In this document: in pieces, positions 34,754-45,724 of the stretch | Layout of the letters: every line of letters begins with the position of its first letter | How positions within the stretch are numbered: position 1 is the first letter of the stretch | Assembly (NCBI GenBank): GCA_001986395.2 | Contig: MQVO02000002.1 | Span: 1,178,001-1,242,000 of the forward strand | Direction: 5' to 3' | DNA from: Irpex lacteus | Lineage: Eukaryota > Basidiomycota > Agaricomycetes > Polyporales > Irpicaceae | DNA length: 64,000 nucleotides | Program-made: the position numbers and the translations under genes | Notes under the pieces: model-generated | Seen by the model: the letters and a program-made list of their open reading frames with translations, nothing else | Databases searched by the model: none | What the model was told of the DNA's origin: nothing

Positions 34754-37124
34754 TCATGAGAGCTCAGCCATACGATATCCAAGCAGCATCTCTTTATCAT
34801 CCTCCATCGAGGGTCTGTCCCTAGATTCCATACTAGATGGCTCGGGGCTCTCTACGACGCTCACTTCTATTTTCTTTCCTACCTCTCTGAGATGATCAAC
34901 ATCGGGGTCCTCTTTGGCGAGTGCCGCGGCTTCCTGGCCGCCCTTGAGATTACCGGCGCGCCAGAACATCTGTAATACGCCAAGGCCCGTGGGCTGTTCC
35001 TTCAATGTACGGGTTGGGAGTTTCGGGGCTGGCCAAGTAAGGATGACAGAGAGAATTGTGGCCAGTATTGAGGTGACAAGTGCAAGGTACGGCTGGATCG
35101 TACGGTAAGTTACGAAAGAGGACACAGGTTCAGAGGCACGAAAACTTACTGTAAAAGAATTGGCCTAAATGGTGGTATTAGATCACAGTCAATCCACCAT
35201 AGGTTGATAGCACACACCATAATCTTCCATGTATCGCGTGGGATACCTTTGCTCGTGCTGTTTGCAGACCATGCCGGGTTTGGGTTTGTGACGGCTAATC
35301 CAACCGCCGCTACAAGTGACAACAAGAAGCGACGTTAGCAAAATAGATAACCTATACCTGATATCCAAGATGAAGCTTGCCTACCTCTCCAGTATACTAT
35401 TGCGAGTGCTCTGCCAAGGGCAAGGTTCAGGTCGTATAGCTGAATGGAGTCAGACGGATAATATATATCCCACACTTCTAGAAGATCCATGACAGCTCTG
35501 AAGTTTCGTTTTACGAGCGTTGATCAGTACTTCACGGGGTAATGCCCAAACGAAAGTACTCACTCCTCCAACAATGTGGCCACATATATTCCTGTGACGT
35601 TACTATCGAGAAAGACTTGATTCTCTGTGCTGCTCCAAGGCGACAGTGTCGCAAATTGACTGAGCTATGGTGATAGGTAAACATACACAATCCTGACGCG
35701 TAAACTTCGAGTATGTACCGTGTCTTGTAGTGACGCACTGGCTGGTGTCGCGGATGTGGCTGCCCAGTCATTCCACGTGTCATTAAGCCGCGACAGCTGC
35801 TGTTGTTCATGGACTGGTGTGCCGTATGCAGCATCAATGGCTATCGTACGATTGATAATCACCATGTCACAGGCCAAGATTTGTACCTCGGCTTGCGAGA
35901 CTATTTCAAACCGTATGTGTAAATGAGAACGCTGTTGAAAATTGAACGCAGTAGACTCACGGCAATTGGTATTTGAGTCCTCAGTGCAATTGGCACGTGC
36001 CAACGGTGGATCGAGCATGGACTTGGATTGAGCATCGCCATTTATGTCGCTAATAAGGATAGTAGATGCTACGAGAAGTGTCGAGACCTGATCGCCGCTT
36101 GCGTTATTTGCTGCCTGTGCGTCGACAATGTTAATCTGATAATCTCCTGGAGGTGCGATAAGTCAGTCGCTCCGCGCCGCGTACCAAACGCACTCACCCA
36201 CGCCGAATTGAACATCTCTGAGCCTATCATCGACACGGAATGGGTAGGTGATACTGGTCTCACCGTTATCGGTGGTTACATTGACCTTATTGGACTGTTT
36301 GGCGTTGGGCAGTGCTTGACAGTTAACGTCATACTCGACTGCTGCGACGTGGTGAACTATGGCGCTTTGGTAATTTGGAGGATCGAATATTATATTGTTC
36401 CAAACCCCCGATACGCCTATGAGCCCCCAAACGTCCATCACAGAGACGGCACTGAGGATAGGGTACGCGTCGCTGATACTATACCAAAGTATAAGCTTCT
36501 TATTACAGTAACAGAAGGCTGATATTGTCACTTACTCGCCCGCAGTAATATTTGGGATGAACGCTGTGATATTGAGATATGTCGCCTCGCCAGGGACCGA
36601 TACGTAAGTGACGATGGATGACCCCGACGCACTGAGGATAGTGATGGATAGAAGATACAGAAAGATGCCGCCTATGCGCCAAAACGAGCGGCTTCTAAAC
36701 CAGGACTGTTTGACGAGAGCAATAGCTGCCTTCGGCTCTCCCATCCAGGCATACGTCTTGTCATGGATGTTAGTCAGCGTTTGTTTGACAAGTGAGTCTC
36801 GTTGAAGCGCAAGGGTTTGAGTAAGGGATACGAGCAGTATCCCGTACAACTGTGTCGTCATAACTTTCAGACTGGTTAACAAAAAGCGGAAAGCCATGAG
36901 CATACCTTGAAAATCCAGCTTGGTAGGAGATTGAACTTCAGGGAGAGGAGGTCCGGTAGCGTCCCATCTGGTATTGACGCGAGCGGTTTATTCTGTACAA
37001 GGCACACTACTACGAGTGCGAGGGCGGAAACTTGAAGGCAGTGGAGAAGAATGTTCATCAAGAACGTAGCCGTAAATCGTCGAAAGAAGAAACGAGCTTC
37101 GTCAACCAAGCCCAGACTAGGCAT
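34754..37124 (-). CDS. Multi-pass membrane protein of unknown function, paralogue B
   Basis: Inverted paralogue of the gene at 24963-27462. The start MPSLGLVDEARFFFRRFTAT leads to a helix (FLMNILLHCLQVSALALVVV). Shared marks in order are DGTLPDLLSLKFNLLPSWIF, QTLTNIHDKTYAWMGEPKA, the helix FLYLLSITILSASGSSIVTY, YPILSAVSVMDVWGLIGVSG, VQILACDMVI, and a C-terminal helix (LALVTSILATILSVILTWPA) with a tail rich in Glu/Arg. The minus-strand exons are separated by about ten short introns. The stop at 34754 closes YRMAELS. Both copies keep the same N- and C-terminal helices and the extracytoplasmic domain, so a common function is likely; none is known to me. Confidence 0.7.
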
Positions 37125-37679
37125 GGCGTCAGATACGAGGTAAACAAGGGAGAATCAGCCAGAGAGGTGAGAACCTATGGCCTATGACCTGAGGTTTTAA
37201 GCAATGGAGGTGATCACACCGGCCACAGCTTTGGATTTATTACCGTTTCCATCAAGTTGAATATTCTCACGTTGATAATCGAACTCGACAGCATGTATTG
37301 ACATGTCTGGTAGTTACAGTCAGCGATTGTCGCATAAAACATTCAGCAGCGCTCACCAATCCATTACCGCGCTAAGCAAAGTCTGAGATCTGAACGACAG
37401 GGATATTTGGCTGTTCGACGTGATGATCGCAGTAGATTTTCTTCTGTCTAGTATGCGTCAATCGGGATACTTGCGCACGGTTATGGACTATCCTAGGGGA
37501 ATAACAAAGATGGCCAGGATGATCTGCAGAGTACAGATGGGGCGAATCCCCGTCGGAGCGACCGCACGTTAAGGCACTCGGTGGGAATCTGCAGATGGAA
37601 TATGTCATACTTGCTATCCGAAGACTGTCGAATAGCATGGCGGAACGATGCGAAGATAGATACAAATATCAAGTAATAG
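37125..37679. other. Intergenic region, promoter side of paralogue B
   Basis: About 550 bp. It contains the paralogue B promoter and the 3' UTR of the ETF-QO gene. The minus-strand frame seen here is the ETF-QO reading frame running past its stop region and is not a gene. Confidence 0.35.
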
Positions 37680-39765
37680 CTATCGGGGAATGTCAGTCCG
37701 GAGGCAAGAACAGATGCTGGTGTCAGTGAACGCACTGTACTTAGGTCCTCCACCTCCTTCGGGAACAGTCCAGGTGATATCTTGCGTTGGAACTTTAATA
37801 TCGCACAGCTTGCAGTGAATACAGTTCTACAGGGAAAGCAACCATCGTCACAAAGAATGGAGTGATTGACAGTGGTATAGCGTACCTGAGAGTTGATCAC
37901 AAGTCTCTTCCCTCCCCATCCTTCGCCATCTTCGCCCTGAGTTGCATGATCTTCCACATACTCGTAAACCTGTGCCGGACAAGCGCGACCAAGCAAGCCT
38001 GCGTATTCACCGACATTGCGTCTGACATGTTCGCGCCTGACTGCGTTTCCCTCGGTGTACTTTTCTTTCTTTTCCAAGCTTGGTCGCTCGCCCTCTGTCC
38101 CCGCTGTGTTCTGTTTGGCGTATTGCCTCACACGCAAATGAACAGGCTGATCCTCCGCGTGGTTAGTCCCGGTAAGAGCCAAGCTCGTGAGCAGATCTGT
38201 AGACAGCGGAGGCTGGTAGGGAGGATATTCAATCGGCTTGCACTCGCTAGCCCGCTTAGTGTGATGTGCGTCGCTGGCGCCACATGTATTCCTAAACGTC
38301 CAAGGAGTTCGTCCTTTGAAGAACAGAGAATCCAAGCCTGAGTATGCTATACCGCCCCAGATACCAAGAGACGTGGTGAAAGACGGGCGCAAGTTTCGCA
38401 CTTCATACAAATCGGACCAAACCCAGCTCTTCTTAAGGTTTTCCTCGTACTGACTCATGTCTGTCGGTTCTTCCGTCGTCGCGTTGCCAATAGCGTCGAA
38501 CGCTGCCTCGGCGGCCAGCATACCGCTCTTCATCGCATTATGAGTTCCCTTGATTTTGGCGACGTTGACGAAGCCCGCAGAGCATCCTATGAGCGCTCCA
38601 CCGGGGAAGTGAAGCTTGGGAACAGATTGTAGACCACCTTCGTTCAGAGTCCGAGCGCCATACGCTATGCGAGAAGAATCTCCGGATAGAAGGCGCTGGA
38701 AATACGGATGGTGTTTCATACGCTACGTCCCAGAACCAACAAGTCAGCTATCAGCAGATGGAATTCTTGACCGGATATTGTTACCTGAAGTTCTCGATAT
38801 GGGCTAAGGTAAGGGTTCGCGTAGTCGAGCCCAATCACAAGTCCAAGGGAAACCAGACCCCCGTCCATGTGGTATACCCATCCACCACCGTACGTACGCC
38901 AGTCCAACGGCCACCCCATTGTGTGAATGATCTCCCCAGGTCTGTACTGACTTGGGTCCACCCTCCACACCTCCTTCACGCCGATACCATACGTCTGAGG
39001 ATCCTTACCCTCTCTCAAGCCAAATCGACGGATGGCCTCCTTCGAGAGAGAGCCATGAGCACCCTCACCGAGCAAGGTTACCTTCGCGCGGAATTCCATG
39101 CCGGGTTCAAATGAATCCTTCATTCTACCTTCCCTGTCCAACCCAACCTCGTTCGTGCGCACCCCTAGGACACCGTTCTTGCCATACACAAGTCCTGCGC
39201 CTGCGAAACCCGGGTAGATCTCGACACCTAGTTCCTCGGCAATGCATGCTAGCCACGCAGTAACACGTGATAGGGAGACAATGTAGTTCCCTTTGTTGTT
39301 CATCTGCGGAGGGTGTGGTATCGGGATGGCAGCTGACTTCGTAAGGAATCGCATATGGCTACTACCCGCTGGCTGGGTAAGCGGGTGGTCGTCACGAGTC
39401 TGCCAGTCAGGTAGGAGCTCATCCAGGGCTCTTGGCTCGATCACTGCCCCCGAGAGTATATGTGAACCTGATAGCATTGGTGAGTAAGGGTATTTCGTCC
39501 GACGCTTCTGAGTCTTACCAACTTCGCCTCCCTTCTCTAGAACTACCACACGCACCTCCCGGCCTTTCTCTTGTTCCAGCTGCTTCAGCCTGATCGCGGC
39601 ACTGAGCCCAGCAGGTCCCGCACCAACAATGCAAACGTCCACTTCGTCCTCTACTCTCTCCACATTCTTTGGATCGAACAACTCCCGTCTTCGTCTCGAC
39701 GTCCCGTGTAAGGAGCGAACCGTGCCGAAACGAGCAACAGTTCTCGTTCTCGTCACCCTGAGCAT
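37680..39765 (-). CDS. CIR2: Electron transfer flavoprotein-ubiquinone oxidoreductase
   Basis: ETF-QO (ETFDH) is the inner-mitochondrial-membrane FAD and 4Fe-4S enzyme that passes electrons from ETF to ubiquinone. It links fatty-acid, branched-chain amino-acid and choline oxidation to the respiratory chain. The start [20 protein letters not shown] is an Arg-rich mitochondrial presequence. FAD binding is [19 protein letters not shown]. Then come [39 protein letters not shown], and [20 protein letters not shown]. After the intron near 38720-38780 come [20 protein letters not shown] and the [13 protein letters not shown] helix. Iron-sulfur ligands are in CPAQVYEY and, after a splice at 37887/37828, [11 protein letters not shown]. 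The protein ends after [11 protein letters not shown] plus a short extra tail. Confidence 0.93.
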
Positions 39766-41016
39766 TTCCCCCTGGTCGCTGTCTTCGTTTTGCTCACTAC
39801 CTGGGAGAGGTCGTGGTTGGGGTAGAAGATGAGTTACTCGGTGACGTTCATTCGCTGGAATATCATGTGCATTCGAGATCCGTGAGATCTGCCTTACACC
39901 GATCTCATCTCGTACGAGTCACGATTGGAAATATCACGCGCTAACTGCACCTGTGGTACTGCCAGTGGTCATGCATACTAACCACTGCGTAGACTATCGC
40001 CGCAAGTAAAACTTTGCGCACTATTGACCCGTTGAAATCGCCCACCCTTTGTGATGTTACGAAATCAGCAGTGCGGCACCGGCTTGCCAGTGATTCCTAC
40101 TAGTAGCACTGACTCGGATACTAAGTACTAGTAGTAGTTACAGCTAAACCAGAACGTTAGCCGCATTTTTTCGTACACACATAGAGCGGACCACAAAAAG
40201 CTCCGGCCGTTGGCCAGGCGTGAGCTGGAGCGAATGGGACGCGTCGAATCTCTGCGGCAGCAGTGCCGCCATCATCCCGCCAAGTCCGCTGTGTAAATGA
40301 TGGCAAGTGGCCTAACGTTCTGGTTTTAGCTGTAGTAGTTACTCTGTCATCTTACAATTCACAAATATATGATAGCAAAAGCTACGAATCCAGTAATTAT
40401 ACACTAACTGTCCTGCACTGGGCGAGGTAAGTGTGCAGGTGAGTAGCCAAATACCCCCGAGCCGAGTGACTCCGAGGCTCGAAATTACCGTACGAATGCA
40501 ACGAGCAAGTAAGTACGATTGGTATTTATCCACCGTTACTGGGTGGCAGGGCAAAATGAATGAATTATGTACAACACATGTAAGGGGAATATACACAGTA
40601 AGCTTCCGAGTTTCATGTGACAGCGCAGGGATGTAAAATGGAAACAAGACTCTAACGAGGGATCTTGTAACACGATGCAAATGAATGGGTGCGAGTTGCA
40701 ATCTTTAAACATGATGATATGTGCGTGTTGATGATAAAATAGAAGAGCCCAGCCTAGTGTGTGTTTGTAGATGGATGTCTATCTGTGTGGGGGAAGGATG
40801 GAGGAGGGGAAGGCTGAGAATGTGTCGTTGTGTGGAAGAGAGCGCATCACAAAGTTCACGGTGAAGTGGTATCTGCGAGGTTGGAAGAGATCTGAGACCG
40901 TGTGGAACGGCGTACCAGGGCCGCTCAAGAAGAAGAGGAATTCCCAAACTGCAAAGAGTGGAGATCATTCATACGAGCGGTCTTTGATCCGCGGCCTATA
41001 CCATCCCGTGCTTGTG
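39766..41016. other. Intergenic region containing a MITE-like element
   Basis: About 1.25 kb between ETF-QO (start 39765) and the end of a minus-strand gene. It contains the 192-bp inverted-repeat element at 40141-40332. No supported gene is present. Part of the remainder may be the ETF-QO promoter. Confidence 0.4.
40141..40332. mobile_element. MITE-like non-autonomous DNA transposon
   Basis: The left end CAGCTAAACCAGAACGTTAG (40141-40160) and the reverse complement of the right end (40312-40332) match, differing only by one added A. The element is flanked by the 9-bp direct repeat TAGTAGTTA at 40132-40140 and 40333-40341. It is 192 bp, encodes no protein and has a GC-rich middle. A 9-bp duplication fits Mutator-like elements; an 8-bp hAT-like one is also possible if the end is shifted by one base. 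Confidence 0.75.
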
Positions 41017-42162
41017 TCAATCCAATAACGCAGCTCGGCGGTGGCGCGGCTGGACATCGGAACTACCCCAGAGCACCGTCATCCAACCGAACATTGTCAT
41101 TAGGAACCTGACGAGCCACGCTGAATCGGAGCCGAGCCCCAGTCCCGGTCGTAGTTGCATGGCAAAGGCAATATCCAGTTGCGGAAGTGGCACACTGTAT
41201 GCACGGTTTGTCGCAGGTTTCGTAGAAATGACCTGTTTGTCCTCGTCAAAAGCGAAGGCACCCGGTATGTCCAACGTAGGATCTCTGCGTCGAAGTGGAA
41301 GTGGAAGCGTGGTCATGGGAGCCGAACTCGTGATGCCCAAGGCGGGTGCATCGGACGCCCTGACAGACCACAGAGGCCGTAGTGTAGGGGCAGCAATAGT
41401 AGAAGCAACTTCCTGGACAGGGCGAGCCAGAGAGCCAGGGAATAACGTCGGAGTGGTCGGCAGAGGGAGTTCTTCTGGGTCTGGAGCGATGTTACTCACA
41501 GTGACCGCGGTATCAGGTAGGCGACTACTATTATGGCCTTCTTCCACGCCACGTCCTGCTTCGTAAACGTCATGTGGTCTGGGCTTTATACTGCATGCGC
41601 TGTAAAGAGAGCCAATGGCGATGTCCTTCTCGGAAGAAAGAGTGTCGTCCGAATCATCTGTAGAGCAGTTCCTGCCCGCAAAGTCGCTGATGCTTGTACT
41701 ATTGACCGCCTTCTCCTCCTTGTCAGAGGTGTCAATGTCGTCCAGAAGATGCTGCCTTTCGAACTGAGGGAGAACAGGCCAGGTCGCGATCACCAACCCA
41801 AGAGATATCTTCACTAGATGCGCCAGAATAAACATACCAAGAACGCAGCTAAGAGTAGCTGCCGCCGCCAAGCTAGAAACCACGAGTAGGAAGATGCGAA
41901 GTGAACTGTAGCCTTTATGAGGGCGCATGATTAGTGGAGAGTCCCCCGCCTCCGCTGTGACACCATGGCCGAGCGTCGGTAGTTCTTTGGGGGCTAGGGT
42001 GTCGGTTGTAGCGTCAGCTGTTATAGCCGCACCATCAAAAATACCAGTAAGGTCCGTGGTCGTATCGTGAGCCATGAGGTGGTCGTGAACTTGAAGTTGG
42101 CTTGTATCTTGTGTTATGGACACAGACGTTTCTGGGGAAGAGCTGGATGAAGGTTCAGCCAT
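41017..42162 (-). CDS. Predicted membrane protein of unknown function
   Basis: A single long exon from the ATG at 42162 (MAEPSSSSSPETSVSITQDT) to the stop at 41017. The N-terminal part is Ser/Thr/Asp-rich and likely disordered. A hydrophobic block, LRIFLLVVSSLAAAATLSCV followed by LGMFILAHLVKISLGLVIAT, suggests two membrane helices or one long hairpin. The middle is acidic and Ser-rich (NSTSISDFAGRNCSTDDSDD). A second hydrophobic stretch (LVRFLMTMFGWMTVLW) lies near the C-terminus. The frame is open upstream of the ATG but has no other ATG. No domain is recognised; it may be a lineage-specific protein. Confidence 0.55.
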   Translation of the reverse strand: MAEPSSSSSPETSVSITQDTSQLQVHDHLMAHDTTTDLTGIFDGAAITADATTDTLAPKELPTLGHGVTAEAGDSPLIMRPHKGYSSLRIFLLVVSSLAAAATLSCVLGMFILAHLVKISLGLVIATWPVLPQFERQHLLDDIDTSDKEEKAVNSTSISDFAGRNCSTDDSDDTLSSEKDIAIGSLYSACSIKPRPHDVYEAGRGVEEGHNSSRLPDTAVTVSNIAPDPEELPLPTTPTLFPGSLARPVQEVASTIAAPTLRPLWSVRASDAPALGITSSAPMTTLPLPLRRRDPTLDIPGAFAFDEDKQVISTKPATNRAYSVPLPQLDIAFAMQLRPGLGLGSDSAWLVRFLMTMFGWMTVLWGSSDVQPRHRRAALLD

Positions 42163-43112
42163 CTCGATGTTGAAGGTAGCCTGATGTATGTTTCCTGCAG
42201 GCACGTCGAGGATGTCGAGAATGTCCGGAGCATACACGTCGTTACTTCTTCCACATGAAGAAATATAGCACCTGACAGAATAGCTTTGAGAGGCGTTCGT
42301 GAGGGAAAGCACTTCAATGAATTAGACTGTGATTGAATATGCTGTACCTAGCATAATGCTGGAGCACTGATTTAACAGCGCCATGCATGTCCTGGAAAAC
42401 GCCATTTCTGTCACTGTTGGTTCTATCAAAAGGTGTTCTACGCCTGCTGCTAGCTAGCATAAAGCCACACTTACCTCCATAACTCCGTAGGCACTATGAT
42501 AGAGCCAATGGGCCTAGCAATTATGGTTGTGGTTAATCCTAGTAACAATAAAGTAGCGAGTGTGGCCACCATCGTCTGGGACTATCTGAATCCTCAGGCT
42601 CACGCGTACGTCAGAGGCTGACGAGTCCTGGAAAAACGGCGCCACACAAAGGATAGCACCGTACGACGCCAAAGATAGTTCAGCGAGAATATCAGCTTAG
42701 GTGAACAACCTCACTTACGTTTGTCCGTGCAGGATATAGTGGCCGAGTGACGGTGGCCACGAAGGAGACCAACGTAAAGGCGCCTTTGTTCAAACTGCAA
42801 CGTTACATACGACCGTGACATCACTGCGTGGCAGTTTGATCCGCGCAAATCCAATACATCCTCGGACATCTCAAGCTATATCTGCCAGTGAGACGCTGGG
42901 AGCTCGAGCTGAGTATTCGGATGCATGTGTCGATATTTTAGAGGATTCAAAATAATTGCACGTAGGATAAAATGGAGGGATCGTTTCGTTGCGCGCGCTC
43001 TTGGAAGGCGTGGACTGCGAGCAGCTGCATGTTCATGGGGATACACTCGTAAGTACAGTGTGTGTATATACAAGACCAGCCATCTCGAGCATCTTTGCAT
43101 GGCATACCTGCG
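42163..43112. other. Intergenic region
   Basis: About 950 bp. It probably contains the promoter of the membrane protein gene and the 3' UTR of the SDR gene. Short frames here lack support. Confidence 0.35.
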
Positions 43113-44105
43113 TCACTTCTGTTTCGTCAACATCTTTAACTCTTCCTCAATCACGTCCTGTGCCATCTTCCTTAACACGCTCTCAGGTACAAACCCAACC
43201 GCCCACAACTGCAGACTGTGCCATACCCAAGGAACGACCACACTCCTCCCACTCCCAATCTTGTTCACCAAGCACTTAGCAAATGGCTCTGCCTCCGGCA
43301 TGAACAAACTTGGTTTCGCGCGGTGGCCGGCTGATACAACGCCGCCAACGAGTAAGTAACACGTGGTGACATTCGACGGTTGACGGAAACGTTCATCCGC
43401 GTCGATGGTGGCTGAGAGTTGTCGTAGGAAGGCCTTCGTGGCACCGTAAGGGATGGAGCCAGGGAGGGGGAGTTCGCCGCCGCCAGAGCCTACGAAGACG
43501 ACTTTTACAGGGCCACGGGCTTTGCGTAGTTTGGGAAGGAGGGCGCGAGTAAGAAGCCAGGGGAAGATAGCGTTCACGCGGAGTTCGGAGAAGAGAGTGC
43601 TTTCTGGGATAGCATCGTATCTGTCACGCATAAGAATGAGTACCTGAAGGCCTGGGACGAGTAGGGACGATGCACACCTGACGTCTTTCATGACTGTACC
43701 TCCAACGTTGTTGACTACCAACGTGATCTCGATGTCCTCCCATTCCTTCAACGCGCTGACATAATCCACCTCTGCCGCACTTGCATCAGCAACCCACAGT
43801 CGCACATGTCGCTTTGAGCTCGAGCTGCTGAGAATGTCCTCCTGCACCTTCTTCAACTTCTGTGGGTTGCGACCATGAATGACGAGGTTGAAACCCTTGT
43901 TGTACAACTCTTTCGCGACGGCCCTGCCAATACCATCTGTGGCTCCTGTGACCAGTGCATAGGGTGCGTCACCGTAGAGATAGCGGTGATATTTGGGTGA
44001 ACTGAGGAAGTGGAAGTACAGGAAAGAGGTGAGGTCGTAGGCCGCTTTGAGGGTAACGGCTGCACCGATGGCGGCAAATGCCTGGTAGAGCTGAGTAGTT
44101 GGCAT
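43113..44105 (-). CDS. Very-long-chain 3-oxoacyl-CoA reductase-like SDR
   Basis: Classical SDR of the 17-beta-hydroxysteroid dehydrogenase 12 / yeast Ifa38 group, which reduces 3-oxoacyl-CoA or ketosteroids at the ER membrane. From the ATG at 44105 (MPTTQLYQAFAAIGAAVTLK) there is an N-terminal hydrophobic segment, then the NAD(P) motif YALVTGATDGIGRAVAKELY, LVIHGRNPQKL (NADPH-type Arg), VVNNVGGT, and the active site. The latter is VVFVGSGGGELPLPGSIPYG followed by ATKAF, giving YGATK with a preceding Ser. A tail with FAKCLVNKIGSGRSVVVPWV and the C-terminal EEELKMLTKQK (di-lysine-like KQK) suggests ER retention. An intron lies near 43620-43680. Confidence 0.85.
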   Translation of the reverse strand: MPTTQLYQAFAAIGAAVTLKAAYDLTSFLYFHFLSSPKYHRYLYGDAPYALVTGATDGIGRAVAKELYNKGFNLVIHGRNPQKLKKVQEDILSSSSSKRHVRLWVADASAAEVDYVSALKEWEDIEITLVVNNVGGTVMKDVRCASSLLVPGLQVLILMRDRYDAIPESTLFSELRVNAIFPWLLTRALLPKLRKARGPVKVVFVGSGGGELPLPGSIPYGATKAFLRQLSATIDADERFRQPSNVTTCYLLVGGVVSAGHRAKPSLFMPEAEPFAKCLVNKIGSGRSVVVPWVWHSLQLWAVGFVPESVLRKMAQDVIEEELKMLTKQK

Positions 44106-44599
44106 GATGGCCGCCTTCGAAGGACTTCCGGGGTATGTGGGGTACTTCGTGGTCAATTGGCCGCTGTATTTAAGACCATACTTGGGTAGAGCACTTCAGT
44201 TAAGTCGTACATCCGCCATTGCTAGGCTACTAGCGCTAACCACATAATGACATACCTCACACTGACGAACAATTCCCGAGGATCGGATTACCGTTTGCGA
44301 CGGCACATCATCGACATCTGGTAGCTATTTTGGTTATTGTCGTGGTCGTGGATGTAAGCTGATGCAATTAGTAGACTACCCGCGGCACACACAACACACC
44401 GTCATCTTGACGGATCGCAAAGGCGACAAAGCTCGCGTTCGGCGAATGATCCAACTCTGCTCATGTCAATGCCCATTCGTCTGTCTGCTATTGGCGACAT
44501 ATGATAAAAACAAAGCAGGGAGCGCCACGAACCACATTCACGATGTCGATCATCCCCTAAGCCTGAGTTAATCACCAGTTTTGCGAGGAACCGTCGTTG
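44106..44599. other. Intergenic region
   Basis: The promoter side of the SDR gene. A plus-strand frame (44362-44571) has no motif. Nothing else is supported. Confidence 0.35.
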
Positions 44600-44866
44600 T
44601 CAGAAGTGGCGGAGGACATACCGCGGACGTGAACCGTTATCCTTCTGCCACGAGGCGTAGCCAGAAACTGCCTGAGCAGGCTGTACGAGTTCGGAGGCTC
44701 CGTCCGAGATTTCCGTCTTCCGAGTATGAGTGATTGCAAAGATATCATAGTCGAACGCACTTGCAGTGGTCTGCTCCGCCGCTTTGCTGTAGTGTTTTGT
44801 GCCCATAGCACAGACTGGCGAAGGCCTGCCCGCCAGGGGAGGAGAGTATCCTGCATGAGAATGCAT
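44600..44866 (-). CDS. Possible small unknown protein
   Basis: An 88-codon frame starting MHSHAGYSPPLAGRPSPVCA and containing SAFDYDIFAITHTRKTEISD, ELVQPAQAVSGYASWQKDN. The amino-acid balance is protein-like. An alternative splice (gtatgt donor and cag acceptor near 44865-44912) would give a different start. No family or membrane segment is recognised. Confidence 0.3.
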   Translation of the reverse strand: MHSHAGYSPPLAGRPSPVCAMGTKHYSKAAEQTTASAFDYDIFAITHTRKTEISDGASELVQPAQAVSGYASWQKDNGSRPRYVLRHF

Positions 44867-45724
44867 GTCAGTATGCTTATCATTAGTTCCACATACCAGT
44901 CACTTGTGCCATACACTTCTCATCGCGCAAGCGGCGATCGTAGGCTAACCTGCAACAAATGGTACACTGATATTCAAACACATCAAACACACACATATAA
45001 CCTCCAACGAGTAAACTACGAACATAACCTTCTTGATGGATGAAAAAGCGGGGGCTCAGGACTGTTGCCTGTCAAACCCAAAAGGGAAGATAGAGAAAAG
45101 GCACGGTTATCGGTTGGTGTAGGACGAATGAAAAGGTAGCAGGGATAATAATGGAAGTGAGAAGGAGAAAGGGACAGGATAATGGCGGTATTGCGGATCG
45201 AGGTGCAAAGGTAGGCGAGTAGCGATGAGATATCGGAGGTCGAAGTAGAGCAAACGAGCAAGAGGGTCCGATGTAGGGAGAGAATCGGGAGGGAGTCGAA
45301 CAAGGAGCGGCGGAGGTCGGTATGTTCTAGGTAGGCCAAAAAAGGTGAGAAAAGGGGATCCGGATGACGAAGGGGGCGTAACGTAGAAAAATAACCCGGT
45401 CTATGAATTTCCATCCGCGTCCAGAACCTCGAACAGAGACAGGCAGAAAGAGAACAGGTATCCGTGTTTGCGTGGTAGTGTGTTCCGGGTTGCCAGGAGT
45501 TGCGTAGCCGAATCGGGTAGTAGTGCTGGGACGTAGTGTGTGAATGTATGTATGTGGATAACGTGGTGATTGTACAACCGAGTAGATGAGACAATGGAAG
45601 AAGGAATAAACCTATAATGCAAAGAAGTGCGAATCACGATGGACAATGAACGTGAAGCGAGGTGCCTGTCTGGCGGAAGGAAGCTAACACCAAGATTATT
45701 GTGTGGTATTACAAAGTGCGATAT
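44867..45724. other. 3' flank of the Ser-rich gene
   Basis: About 860 bp of low-complexity, purine-rich and pyrimidine-rich tracts. Long frames on both strands arise from biased composition and have no splice or motif support. It probably contains the 3' UTR of the gene ending at 45725. Confidence 0.35.

Noticed and set aside
37493..37679. Extension of the ETF-QO C-terminal frame to 37493
   Set aside because: That frame reads through the intron before [11 protein letters not shown]. Splicing gives the conserved iron-sulfur motif and a stop at 37680.
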